NCBI GenBank assembly: GCA_009930415.1
Contig: RZYG01000007.1
Location: forward strand, 1 to 34,597
Direction: 5' to 3'
DNA: 34,597 nucleotides
DNA from: Spartobacteria bacterium
GTDB taxonomy: Bacteria; Verrucomicrobiota; Kiritimatiellia; CAIQIC01; Lenti-01
The notes beneath the pieces were generated by a model that saw only the letters and a program-made list of their open reading frames with translations, was not told the origin of the DNA and made no database searches. Below are positions 9,159 through 18,109 of the stretch, piece after piece (within the stretch, counting starts at the first letter, position 1; every line of letters starts with the position of its first letter). The position numbers and the translations under genes are program-made.

Positions 9159-9250
9159 GATTTGACGGAATCTATCTCCTTAATCTTTTCTTAACAAACA
9201 CTTTTTTCAATAAATTTCACTTTTTCCGCCATCGTTTTCCAAAAGAAAAC

Positions 9251-9284
9251 CCGCATGGCCCGGGAACGCCCTCGGGCCATGCGG
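9251..9284 (-). terminator. Rho-independent terminator downstream of the DUF481 gene
   Basis: CCGCATGGCCCG-N10-CGGGCCATGCGG, a 12 bp stem. On the minus strand it is followed by GTTTTCTTTT. Confidence 0.85.
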
Positions 9285-9319
9285 AGCGGATATGCCTCAA
9301 TCCACTGTTCAGCAGAAGA

Positions 9320-10120
9320 TTACAGAGAAATCCCGATGCCGGCGATCAGGCTGACGTCGTTGCGTTCCTTGCCCGCGGCCGGGGTGTTGTCGTACTTGTC
9401 CTGCAAGACGACGCGCAAGTTGAGGCGCTCGTTCATGGCCGCTTCGACGCCGATTTCGCCCACCAGCAGGTAGTTGTCGAAATCTTCGGCTTCGGGCACG
9501 TATTCGAGGGACTGCACGAGCTTGGCGTTTTCCAGCGCCTGGCAGGTATAGCGTTCCGCAAAGCGCAACGCCAGATAGTCGTCGCTCACGCCGCCAACCT
9601 CTTCCCAGACGTAGGAAGGACCGGCTTCGAACGACAGTTCGCGCTTGTCGTTCTTCACCAGATAGAAGCCCAGGCCGGGGCCGAGCGTCGCGCGGTAATC
9701 GATGTCCGCGACGTCGTCGTACAGCGCCGAACCGTCCACGTACCCGAACGTCTTCGGCGTGAGCGTCTTCTTCGCGTTGGCGAAGATCTTGGCGTTTTCG
9801 ATCGTCTTTTCGTCGTTTTCCGTCACGGTGACGACGCCCGCTTCATCGGTGGTCTCGGTCTTCACGGTGTTCTCGCCGTAGTTGAACTCGGCGCCCGCGA
9901 GCACGGAGCCCAGGCCTTCCTTTTCGCCTTCGGTCTTGAGGCCGACGTTCGCCGCCAGCGTCTCGCTGTTGCCGTCGGTCATCGTCAAGCCCGCGTTCAG
10001 CGCGGTCGCCAGACCCGCCGGGGCCGCTTCTTCGGCCGCCGCCTTCTTGGCCTTCTTCTCCGCCGCCGAGGCCGTAACCGCCAGCGCCAGCACCGTCAAT
10101 ACCATCCAGATCTTCTTCAT
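9320..10120 (-). CDS. DUF481 (YdiY-like) outer membrane protein
   Basis: Signal peptide MKKIWMVLTVLALAVTASA; ALNAGLTMTDGNSETLAANVGLKTE; RATLGPGLGFYLVKNDKRELSFEAGPSYVWEE. Confidence 0.85.
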   Translation of the reverse strand: MKKIWMVLTVLALAVTASAAEKKAKKAAAEEAAPAGLATALNAGLTMTDGNSETLAANVGLKTEGEKEGLGSVLAGAEFNYGENTVKTETTDEAGVVTVTENDEKTIENAKIFANAKKTLTPKTFGYVDGSALYDDVADIDYRATLGPGLGFYLVKNDKRELSFEAGPSYVWEEVGGVSDDYLALRFAERYTCQALENAKLVQSLEYVPEAEDFDNYLLVGEIGVEAAMNERLNLRVVLQDKYDNTPAAGKERNDVSLIAGIGISL

Positions 10121-10146
10121 TTGGGTTTCTCCTTGTTTCTCGATCG

Positions 10147-10518
10147 CTACTTCGCCGCTTCGGCTTCCTGCTTGCGGCGCAGGCCGTTGATGCCCTTGAC
10201 CATGATGAACACCGCGATCGCCACGATCAGGAAGTCCACCACCGTTTGCGCGAACACGCCGTAGTTCAGCGTCACGGCCGGCACCGCCGCCACCGCCGCG
10301 CCCGCCGCGTCCACCGTGGCCTCCGTGCCCGCCTTCAGCGTCACGGCCAAATCCTTGAAATCCACCCCGCCCAGCAACAGCCCGATCGGCGGCATGATCA
10401 CGTCGTTCACCAGCGACGTCACGATCTTGCCGAACGCGCCGCCGACGATGATGCCCACCGCCATGTCGATCATGTTGCCCTTGACGGCGAACTCCTGGAA
10501 TTCCTTCACGATGCTCAT
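10147..10518 (-). CDS. mscL: Large-conductance mechanosensitive channel MscL
   Basis: [68 protein letters not shown]. Confidence 0.97.
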   Translation of the reverse strand: MSIVKEFQEFAVKGNMIDMAVGIIVGGAFGKIVTSLVNDVIMPPIGLLLGGVDFKDLAVTLKAGTEATVDAAGAAVAAVPAVTLNYGVFAQTVVDFLIVAIAVFIMVKGINGLRRKQEAEAAK

Positions 10519-10682
10519 TCTATTTCTCCCTGTTTTTTAGGATTACGTTAACGGGAGTGGAACGATATACCTTAATAACGGAATGTCAAAGCCCAAATCG
10601 AAAGCGGATCCGGCCGGATAATTTAGGCTTTTCTCGCCGGTTCCGGCCCCCTACTCTTGCTTTCCACAGGAGAATCGCATCC

Positions 10683-11789
10683 ATGTCCAGCACCTTCGGC
10701 ACCCTTTTCCGCGTCACCACGTTCGGCGAGTCGCACGGCCGCGCCGTGGGCTGCGTCATCGACGGCTGCCCGGCGCGCATTCCGCTGGCCGCCGCAGACG
10801 TCCAGCCGCAGCTCGACCGCCGCCGCCCCGGCGCCACCGCCCTCAACACCCCCCGCAAGGAGTCGGACGTCGTCACCCTCCTCTCCGGCACCGACCGCGG
10901 CCTGACGCTCGGCACGCCCATCGGCCTTTCGATCCCCAACGCCGATACCCAGCCCGGCGATTATGCGGAAATGGAAACCGTGCCGCGCCCGTCCCACGCC
11001 GACTTCACCTATGCCGAAAAATACGGCCTGCGCGCCCGCTCCGGCGGCGGCCGCGCCTCCGCCCGCGAAACCGCCGCGCGCGTCGCCGCCGGCGCCGTCG
11101 CCGAAAAAATGCTCTCCGTTTTCCATCCCGTGGAAATCGTCGCCTGGGTCGAAACCGTCGGCGATCTCGCGGCCCGCCGGCCCGATTTCGCGACCTTGAC
11201 CCGCGCGGACGTGGATGCCACCCCCGTGCGCTGCCCCGATTTGGACGCGGCCCCGCGCATGATCGCGGCCATCGAAGCGGCGCGCGACGCCGGCGATTCC
11301 CTCGGCGGCGTCGTGGCCTGCCTGTGCCGCGGCATACCCGCCGGCTGGGGCGAACCGGTCTTCGACAAGCTCACCGCCGAACTCGCCCACGCCATGCTCT
11401 CCATCCCCGCCACGCGCGGATTCGAAATCGGCGAAGGGTTCGCGGCCACGCGGCTGCGCGGCTCGCAGCACAACGATCCGTTCGCCGCCAAGCCCGGCGG
11501 CGGCATCCGCCCCGCCAGCAACCGCTGCGGCGGCATCCAAGGCGGCATCTCCAACGGCGAAACGATCTTCTTCCGCGTGGCCTTCAAGCCCGTTTCCACC
11601 ATCTCCCTGCCGCAGCCAACCGTCGCCTTCGACGGCACCCCGGTGACGTTCGCGGCCAAGGGCCGCCACGATCCCTGCGTCCTGCCCCGGGCCGTCCCGG
11701 TCGTCGAAGCGATGGCCGCCCTCGTGTTGGCCGACGCGTTCCTGCAGCAACAAGTCCAGCGCATTCCGCATCCTGGAGGCTCCCGATGA
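10683..11789 (+). CDS. aroC: Chorismate synthase
   Basis: MSSTFGTLFRVTTFGESHGRAVGCVIDGCPARIPL, LRARSGGGRASARETAARVAAGAVAEKML, GGIRPASNRCGGIQGGISNGE. Upstream AGGAG. Confidence 0.97.
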   Translation: MSSTFGTLFRVTTFGESHGRAVGCVIDGCPARIPLAAADVQPQLDRRRPGATALNTPRKESDVVTLLSGTDRGLTLGTPIGLSIPNADTQPGDYAEMETVPRPSHADFTYAEKYGLRARSGGGRASARETAARVAAGAVAEKMLSVFHPVEIVAWVETVGDLAARRPDFATLTRADVDATPVRCPDLDAAPRMIAAIEAARDAGDSLGGVVACLCRGIPAGWGEPVFDKLTAELAHAMLSIPATRGFEIGEGFAATRLRGSQHNDPFAAKPGGGIRPASNRCGGIQGGISNGETIFFRVAFKPVSTISLPQPTVAFDGTPVTFAAKGRHDPCVLPRAVPVVEAMAALVLADAFLQQQVQRIPHPGGSR

Positions 11790-13228
11790 AATTCCGTTCC
11801 GGTTGGCTCGCCTTGCTGCTCGTCCCGGCCCTCGCCGGCGCGGCGCAACCGCGTTCCGTCGCGCTCGTCGTCCAGGAAAACGGCCACGCGCAAATCACCG
11901 AAACCCACGACCTGCCGCCGCCCGCCGCGGACGGCACCGTCCGCATCGGCCCCCTGCCGGAAACCCTGCTGCCGGCCTCCGTCAACGCCGCGCCGCTCGA
12001 ACGCGGCGAAACGATCGAGATCGTTTCCCAGCGCTTTCTCTACGACCTGCGCGACGACGCGGCCCTCTTCGGCGCCTATCGCGGCACCGCGGTCGTCGGC
12101 CGCAAAGGCGATGCCGCCTGGGCCGGCCGCTTGGCCGCCGTGCCCGATTTTTCCAAGCCGGCGCCCGGCCTCCTGCTCGAAGCCGAAGGCCAGCCCGTCC
12201 GGTTCATCCCCGACCTGCTCGCGCTGGACGCCGTCGAGTTTCCCGCCCGCGGCGATCTGGCCCGGCACCCCACCCTCCAATGGCAGCTCGCCGCCGGCCA
12301 ACCCCCGCCGACCGCCATCCAGCTCCACTACGCCGCGTCCGGCCTCTCCTGGTCCGCGTCCCACGAAGCCCTTTTGGCCGACGACGCCCGGTCCATCGCC
12401 CTCGCCACCCGCGTCCATCTCCGCAACCGGACCCAGCGCGATTTCGCCAACGCCCGCGTGCGGTTGGCCCTGACCGAAAAGGGCCAATTCGCCCCGCTCG
12501 TGCCGGCGGCCGGCGATCCGCGCGCCGCCCGTTCCGCCGCCTTGCGCTACGCCGCCGACGGCCAGAGCTGGGTGCCCGAACGCGCCGCCGCGTCCGCCGC
12601 CGTCGTGGCCACCTACGACCTGCCCCAGCCGCTCGCCCTGCCGGCCGGCGCCGAGGTCCGCGCCGGCCTGTACGCCGCCCCGCAGCTGCCCGTCGAAACC
12701 CGCTACGTCTACGACGGCGTCCGCTTCGACCGCTACCAGCGCAACCGCCGCACCGACGGCAACCTCGGCACCGAATTCGCCACCGTCGTCGAAACCCGCC
12801 TGACGTTCGCCAACGAAAGCGCCGCGCCGCTGCCCCCGGGCGAATTCCGCCTCCTGCGCGGGCAGGCCGACCAAGCCCTCGAATGGATCGGCACCGATTG
12901 GCTCCCCGCCCTCAAGCCCGGCGAAACCGCCACGCTCGGACTCGGTCCCGCCGCCGGCCTCTCCGGACGCCGCCTCCGCACCGCCTACGCCGACGTCGTG
13001 CCGCTCCAAAGCGCCGACGAGTCCTTCGAGATCACGCTCGAAAACCAGACCGCCGCCGACCAGACCATCGTCGTCGTCGAACATTTCTACCGCGGCGAAA
13101 AGCACGAGATCACCGCCGCCAGCGCCAAGCACGTGCCCGGCGCCGATCCGCATTCCGTCCACTTCGAGATCCCCGTCAAGACCGGCACCAGCCAATCCTT
13201 CACCTACACCGTGCGCTACGCGTGGTGA
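11786..13228 (+). CDS. DUF4139 domain-containing secreted protein
   Basis: ATG overlaps the aroC stop (ATGA). Signal peptide MKFRSGWLALLLVPALAGA; RFLYDLRDDAALFGAY; IQLHYAASGLSWSASHEALL; RYVYDGVRFDRYQRNRRTDGNLGTEFATVVETRLTFANE. Confidence 0.7.
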   Translation: MKFRSGWLALLLVPALAGAAQPRSVALVVQENGHAQITETHDLPPPAADGTVRIGPLPETLLPASVNAAPLERGETIEIVSQRFLYDLRDDAALFGAYRGTAVVGRKGDAAWAGRLAAVPDFSKPAPGLLLEAEGQPVRFIPDLLALDAVEFPARGDLARHPTLQWQLAAGQPPPTAIQLHYAASGLSWSASHEALLADDARSIALATRVHLRNRTQRDFANARVRLALTEKGQFAPLVPAAGDPRAARSAALRYAADGQSWVPERAAASAAVVATYDLPQPLALPAGAEVRAGLYAAPQLPVETRYVYDGVRFDRYQRNRRTDGNLGTEFATVVETRLTFANESAAPLPPGEFRLLRGQADQALEWIGTDWLPALKPGETATLGLGPAAGLSGRRLRTAYADVVPLQSADESFEITLENQTAADQTIVVVEHFYRGEKHEITAASAKHVPGADPHSVHFEIPVKTGTSQSFTYTVRYAW

Positions 13229-14247
13229 GTTCACCCGCTCCATCCGGTCCGCGCACGCTCGTCTGCGGCGTCAACTGGCTCGGCGATGCCGTCATGTCCC
13301 TGCCCGCGCTGCAGGCCCTGCGCGACCACCAGGCCGGCACCGAGCTGACCGTGCTGACCAAGCCGGGGCTCGCCCCCTTCTGGGCGCTGAGTTCCTTGCC
13401 CCGGCGCGTCCTGACGCTGCCCGCGGCCGGCGCCTCCCTCCGCCCCGCCGTCCGCGCGCTGCGCGAATTGGATTTCCAGACGGCCTACGTCCTGCCGCAT
13501 TCCTTCCGCTCCGCCCTGCCGCCGTTCCTCGCGCGGATTCCCCGGCGCATCGGCCTGCCCGGACATTTCCCGCGCGATTTCCTGCTGACCGAAACCCGCC
13601 CGCCCGCCGGCGGCCCCGGCCGCGAGCACCAGATCCACGAATATCTCGACTTGTTCTTCCCCGGCGAAAACCGCCGCACGTTCGTCCCGCCGCGGCTGGA
13701 CGTGCCGACCGCCGCGCGGGATCACCTGCGCGCGCAACTCGCCGACCTGCCGCGGCCGTGGATTTCCGTCCTGCCCGGCGCGGCGCGCGGAACGTCCAAG
13801 CAATGGCCCGCCGAGCGCTATGCCGAAGCCGCCGCCGCGCTCGTCGCGCAGACCGGCGGTTCGATCGTGACCCTCGGCACGAAGTCCGAGCACGCGCCCT
13901 GCCAGCAAGTCGCCGCCGCCGCCGCGCCGAACGGACTCAACCTCGCCGGCGCCACGACGCTGGCCGAACTGGCCGCCATGCTCGCGCTGTCCGCCGCCGT
14001 GCTTTGCAACGACAGCGGGGGAATGCATCTCGCCGCCGCCGTCGGCACCCCGCTCGTCGCGCTGTTCGGCATCACCGATCCCGCCCGCACCGGCCCCCTC
14101 GGCAACCGCATCCGCATCCTCCAGCATTCCGACCGCCGGTCCCGCGACGTGCCGCGGACGTCCGCCGCCGCCCAGGCCGCGCTGCGCGCCATTTCCGTCG
14201 CCGAAGCCGTCGCGGCCGTCGCCGACGCCTTGGGCAACGCGACATGA
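13225..14247 (+). CDS. ADP-heptose:LPS heptosyltransferase (WaaF-like, GT9)
   Basis: GTG start overlaps the upstream stop (GTGA). TLVCGVNWLGDAVMSLPALQALR, VLPGAARGTSKQWPAERYAEAA, LCNDSGGMHLAAAVGTPLVALFGITDP. Confidence 0.88.
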   Translation: MSSPAPSGPRTLVCGVNWLGDAVMSLPALQALRDHQAGTELTVLTKPGLAPFWALSSLPRRVLTLPAAGASLRPAVRALRELDFQTAYVLPHSFRSALPPFLARIPRRIGLPGHFPRDFLLTETRPPAGGPGREHQIHEYLDLFFPGENRRTFVPPRLDVPTAARDHLRAQLADLPRPWISVLPGAARGTSKQWPAERYAEAAAALVAQTGGSIVTLGTKSEHAPCQQVAAAAAPNGLNLAGATTLAELAAMLALSAAVLCNDSGGMHLAAAVGTPLVALFGITDPARTGPLGNRIRILQHSDRRSRDVPRTSAAAQAALRAISVAEAVAAVADALGNAT

Positions 14248-14284
14248 CCCCTTTTCAACGCCCCCCCCGCGAAAACCTGATGTT

Positions 14285-14647
14285 TTATAAAACGTTTGGC
14301 GGCGGCCCGATGAGCTGCGGTTGTGGTTCGGGCAATGCCCGCCCCCGCTTGCGCGCAATCCCCGACCGCGAACCGAGCGTTTTGCGTCCCAGCGGCCATG
14401 TCGCCAGCGGCACGTAGCGTCCTGCCGCGCTTTCATAGAGGACAAGTTCGCGCACGGCCTGCGCCGGCAGATCGCCGACCGGCAGATTCGCCAGCGTGGC
14501 GCCAAACGCCCGCGTCAGATGCAGATTGTCCAGGCGCGTCCAGCGGATCGCCTCCCCGCGCAGCCGTGCTTGCAGTTCGGCCAGCGCGCGCCGCAACGGC
14601 TCCGCCGCCGCCACCGCCACGCCCGCAAACAGCCGCTTCGTTTCCAC
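14285..14647 (-). CDS. RNA 2',3'-cyclic phosphodiesterase (ThpR/LigT-like), apparently internally truncated
   Basis: METKRLFAGVAVAAAEPLRRAL N-terminus, a single NLHLTRAF motif, then directly the C-terminal-like VRELVLYESAAGRYVPLATWPLG. Only 120 aa and no second HxT. Confidence 0.65.
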   Translation of the reverse strand: METKRLFAGVAVAAAEPLRRALAELQARLRGEAIRWTRLDNLHLTRAFGATLANLPVGDLPAQAVRELVLYESAAGRYVPLATWPLGRKTLGSRSGIARKRGRALPEPQPQLIGPPPNVL

Positions 14648-14656
14648 TCGGTTCCC

Positions 14657-15760
14657 CTACGGCGAAATCCGCGCGTCCCGCAGCTCCCGCAGCAGCTCAT
14701 TCACCCGGAACCGGCCCACCTCGCTGAACGGACTCCAGACTTCGTCCTTGTGCACGTCGTGCCAGACCGCCACCAGATCCCATTCCGGCACGACGACCAT
14801 CGCGAACCGGCCGCCGTAGCCCGAACCGAAAAACGTTCCCGGCGGCGCGTCCGGCAGCAGCCGCGTTCCGTCCGGCGCGATGCGGTTGAACCACCAATAA
14901 TATCCCAGGCAACCGAGATGGTTCTTCTGGTTTTTTCCGCCGCCGATCGAGCCCGGTTTTTTCAGCGTGCGGCTTTCCGCGCCGGACGTGCGCGGAAAAT
15001 CCGCCGGCAGCACGCCGGCCAGGGCTTCCCGGAACAGGTCTTCCCGCAACATCGTCCGGCCGCGCCACGTGCCGCCGCGCAGGACCAGCAGCGCGAACCG
15101 CGCCTGGTCCCGCACCGACATCCGCAATCGGCCCAGATGCGATTGGCGGCTGTTCAGGTCCGGCAGGTCTTCGAACCCGACCACCGCACCCAACCGCGGA
15201 CCGTTCAGCACGCCGTCGAATTGCTTCCAAGGCGTTTGGTAGACCTCGTGGAGCACCGTCCAGACCAGCAATCCCGTGCCGAAGTCGTTGTAGGCGAACG
15301 CCGCGCCGGGGTCTTCCAACAGGCCATAGCCCGAGGTCTGCCGCAACAAATGCCGGAAGGTGATGGCGCGGTCCTTGTGCCCCAGATCCGGATTCAGATC
15401 CGCCAGGGCCGGCATGAATTTCGCGACCGGCTCGTCCAAGGACGCAAGCCGGCGCTCTTCGAGCGCCTTGAACGTCAGGAACGCATAGACCGGTTTGCAC
15501 GAAGAGGCCACGTCGTGGCGATTGGTCACGTCGCCCCAGGCATGGATCATCTTTCCGCCCCGGACGATGCAGCCGGAGCCTCCCGTTTTGCGGGAAAACT
15601 CAGCCAGTTTCTCCGCGGAAAAACCCGCGGCTTCGGGGGTCGTCCAAGCCCAGTGCCGGCCGGGAAATCCCGTCGTCTGCGCCCGCCAAACGCTCCAAAG
15701 CGCGGCGGTCGCCAAGATGGCCAGCGCCAGACCGATGCCCCCAGCCGCGAGTCGCTTCAT
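14657..15760 (-). CDS. Serine hydrolase (beta-lactamase/class C PBP-like), tandem copy 1
   Basis: N-terminal TM; VASSCKPVYAF (SxxK); FAYNDFGTGLL (YxN); FFGSGYGGRFAMV. Confidence 0.85.
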   Translation of the reverse strand: MKRLAAGGIGLALAILATAALWSVWRAQTTGFPGRHWAWTTPEAAGFSAEKLAEFSRKTGGSGCIVRGGKMIHAWGDVTNRHDVASSCKPVYAFLTFKALEERRLASLDEPVAKFMPALADLNPDLGHKDRAITFRHLLRQTSGYGLLEDPGAAFAYNDFGTGLLVWTVLHEVYQTPWKQFDGVLNGPRLGAVVGFEDLPDLNSRQSHLGRLRMSVRDQARFALLVLRGGTWRGRTMLREDLFREALAGVLPADFPRTSGAESRTLKKPGSIGGGKNQKNHLGCLGYYWWFNRIAPDGTRLLPDAPPGTFFGSGYGGRFAMVVVPEWDLVAVWHDVHKDEVWSPFSEVGRFRVNELLRELRDARISP

Positions 15761-16875
15761 CGCGCCGCCGCCGTCCGCGCCGCCCACAAGTCGCGCAGCA
15801 TCTCGTTCACCTTGAACCGACCGACGTCGCTGAACGGACTCCATTCTTCGCCGGAGCGCAAATGCGCGTCGTGCCAAACCGCGACCAGGTCCAGCTCCGG
15901 AATCGCCACCATCGCGGACCGGCCGCCATAGCCCACGCCCAGAAAGGTGCCCGGCGAGGCATCCGGCAGCAGCCAACTCCCGTCGGGCGTCCGGTCGTTG
16001 TGCCACCAGAAGTGGCCCAGGCTGCCCGCATGGTGTTTTTCGTCCTTGCCGCCGCCGATGGAGGCCACCTGATCCAGATGCTCGGCCTCTTCTCCCGACG
16101 TCCGCGGAAAATGGTCCGGCAACGGTTCGCGCAGCGCTTCCCGGAACAGGTCTTCCCTCAGGAATCGCTGGCCCCGCCACGTGCCGCCGCGCAAATACAG
16201 CAGCGCGAACCGCGCCATGTCCCGCACCGAAATGCGGATCCGCCCCCGCGGCACGCGGAAACTGATCGCGGTCGGTTCGTCTTCGAACCCGAGCGCGGCA
16301 CCCAGCAGTTCGCCGTTTAGGATTTCGTCGTATTCTTTCGGCAGCCGGTCGTACACGCGGTAGAACAGCGCCCAGACCAGCAGGCCCGTGGCGTAATCGT
16401 TGTAGGCGAACGACTCGCCGGGTTCCTCCTCGAGCCCGTAGCCGGACGTCTGCTCCAGCAGATGCCGGAAGGTGATCTCGCGGTCCTTGTACTCCGCCGC
16501 CGCGTTCAGGTCGTCGAGTTCCGGCACCCAGTTCACCACCCGGTCGTCCAAGGAGCCGAGCCGGCCGGTTTCGATCGCCTTGTACGTGAGAAACGCGTAG
16601 ATCGGCTTGATGGACGACGCCACGTTCCGGCGCTGGTCGATTTCGCCCCACGCATGGATCATCTCGCCGCCATGGACGAGGCAGCCATCCCCGCCGACTT
16701 TCGCCGAAAACGCCGCCAGCTTTTCCTCGGAAAATCCCGCCTTCTCCGGCGCTTTCCACGACCAGCGTTTTCCGGGATATTTCGGGTTGTCCGTCCCCCA
16801 CAACGCCCAAACGCCGCCCGCCCCCGCCCCGATGGCCAGCGCCAGCCCGACTCCCCATGCCGCGCGGCGCCTCAC
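15757..16875 (-). CDS. Serine hydrolase (beta-lactamase/class C PBP-like), tandem copy 2
   Basis: GTG start at 16875 overlaps the stop of the upstream gene. VASSIKPIYAF (SxxK), FAYNDYATGLL (YxN), FLGVGYGGRSAMV. Confidence 0.85.
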   Translation of the reverse strand: MRRRAAWGVGLALAIGAGAGGVWALWGTDNPKYPGKRWSWKAPEKAGFSEEKLAAFSAKVGGDGCLVHGGEMIHAWGEIDQRRNVASSIKPIYAFLTYKAIETGRLGSLDDRVVNWVPELDDLNAAAEYKDREITFRHLLEQTSGYGLEEEPGESFAYNDYATGLLVWALFYRVYDRLPKEYDEILNGELLGAALGFEDEPTAISFRVPRGRIRISVRDMARFALLYLRGGTWRGQRFLREDLFREALREPLPDHFPRTSGEEAEHLDQVASIGGGKDEKHHAGSLGHFWWHNDRTPDGSWLLPDASPGTFLGVGYGGRSAMVAIPELDLVAVWHDAHLRSGEEWSPFSDVGRFKVNEMLRDLWAARTAAAR

Positions 16876-18011
16876 CGCGCCGCCTCCGTCCGCGCCGCGA
16901 GCAGCTCCCGCAGCAGCTCGTTGACCTTGAACCGGCCGACTTCGCTGAACGGGCTCCAGGCGGACTTGTCGAGATCCGGATAGACGCCCAGCCAGACCGC
17001 CACCAGATCCCGTTCGGGAATCGCAACCATCGCGAACCGCCCACCGTAGCCGGACCCGAAAAACGTGCCGGGCGGCGCATCCGCCAGCAGCCGCGTCCCG
17101 TCGGGCGTGATTTGGTTGAACCACCAGTAGTTTTTCAAACAGCCCAGATGGTTTTTTTCATCCTTGCCGCCGCCGAACGATTTCCAGACCGGCGGCAGCA
17201 TTTCGGCGTCCACGCCCGCCGTGCGCGGCAAGGCATGCGGCAGGCCGCCGCCCAGAGCTTCGCGGAAGAGATCTGCGCGCATCAGGCGCTGCCCGTTCCA
17301 CACCCCGCCGCGCAAATAAAGCAGCATGAACCGCGCCAGATCCCGCGCCGAAATGCGAATGCGGCCGCGCGGCGAATTCGGATGCGTCGCCGTCGGCCGG
17401 TCCTCGAACCCCAGCACGGCACCCAACTCGCGGCCGTTCAGCAGTTCGTCGTAGCGCGCCGGCGGCAGGTCGTGGACGCGATAGAACAGCGTCCACATCA
17501 GCAAACCCGTGGCAAAGTCGTTGTAGGCGAACGCCGCGCCCGGCCGCTCCTGGAAACCGTAGCCGGAATTCTGGCGCAAGAGATGCCGGAACGTGATGCC
17601 GCGGTCCTTGTGGTCCAGATCGGCATTCAGTTCCGCGAGTTCCGGCACCCAGCGCATCACGGGTTCGTCCAGCGATTCGATCCGGCCGTCCTGAACGGCT
17701 TGGAGCACGAGGTGGGCATAGATCGGCTTGCACGCCGATGCCACGTCGCCGCGGAACGTGACGTCCCCCCAGGCATAGATCATTTCGCCGCCGTGGACCA
17801 AACAGCCCGTGCCGCCCACCCGTTGCGAAAAATCATGCAGCGCGTGACGGGAAAATCCCGCCTCTTCCGGAGCTTTCCAGGACCAATGCTGGCCCGGATA
17901 AATCGATCGACGCGCGGCGAGGGCCTGCGAAATCGACCCGGCCACTCCGGCCGCAATCCATGCGGCGAGCGCGCCGAAGGCCATCCATCGCCTGCCAAAC
18001 CGGACGTTCAT
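16872..18011 (-). CDS. Serine hydrolase (beta-lactamase/class C PBP-like), tandem copy 3
   Basis: MNVRFGRRWMAFGALAAWIAAGVAG; VASACKPIYAH (SxxK); FAYNDFATGLL (YxN); FFGSGYGGRFAMV. Confidence 0.86.
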   Translation of the reverse strand: MNVRFGRRWMAFGALAAWIAAGVAGSISQALAARRSIYPGQHWSWKAPEEAGFSRHALHDFSQRVGGTGCLVHGGEMIYAWGDVTFRGDVASACKPIYAHLVLQAVQDGRIESLDEPVMRWVPELAELNADLDHKDRGITFRHLLRQNSGYGFQERPGAAFAYNDFATGLLMWTLFYRVHDLPPARYDELLNGRELGAVLGFEDRPTATHPNSPRGRIRISARDLARFMLLYLRGGVWNGQRLMRADLFREALGGGLPHALPRTAGVDAEMLPPVWKSFGGGKDEKNHLGCLKNYWWFNQITPDGTRLLADAPPGTFFGSGYGGRFAMVAIPERDLVAVWLGVYPDLDKSAWSPFSEVGRFKVNELLRELLAARTEAAR

Positions 18012-18059
18012 GGGGGCCTATCCTATTCCAATCCGCGCCCGCGGGCATCCAAAAAAGAC

Positions 18060-18088
18060 GCCCGGCCGCCGTTGTCGGACGGCCGGGC
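18060..18088 (-). terminator. Rho-independent terminator of leuA
   Basis: GCCCGGCCG-CCG-TTGT-CGG-(A)-CGGCCGGGC. On the minus strand it is followed by GTCTTTTTT, just downstream of the leuA stop at 18110. Confidence 0.85.
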
Positions 18089-18109
18089 ATTGCGCAGGGA
18101 AAACGCGAC

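Noticed and set aside
14281-14294. GTTTTATAAAAC perfect palindrome as an operator
   Set aside because: Single short AT palindrome at the end of the thpR-like ORF, with no further support.
14321-15931. 536 aa plus-strand ORF
   Set aside because: Antisense to the thpR-like gene and serine hydrolase copy 1. Arg/Gln/Pro/His-rich with no domains.
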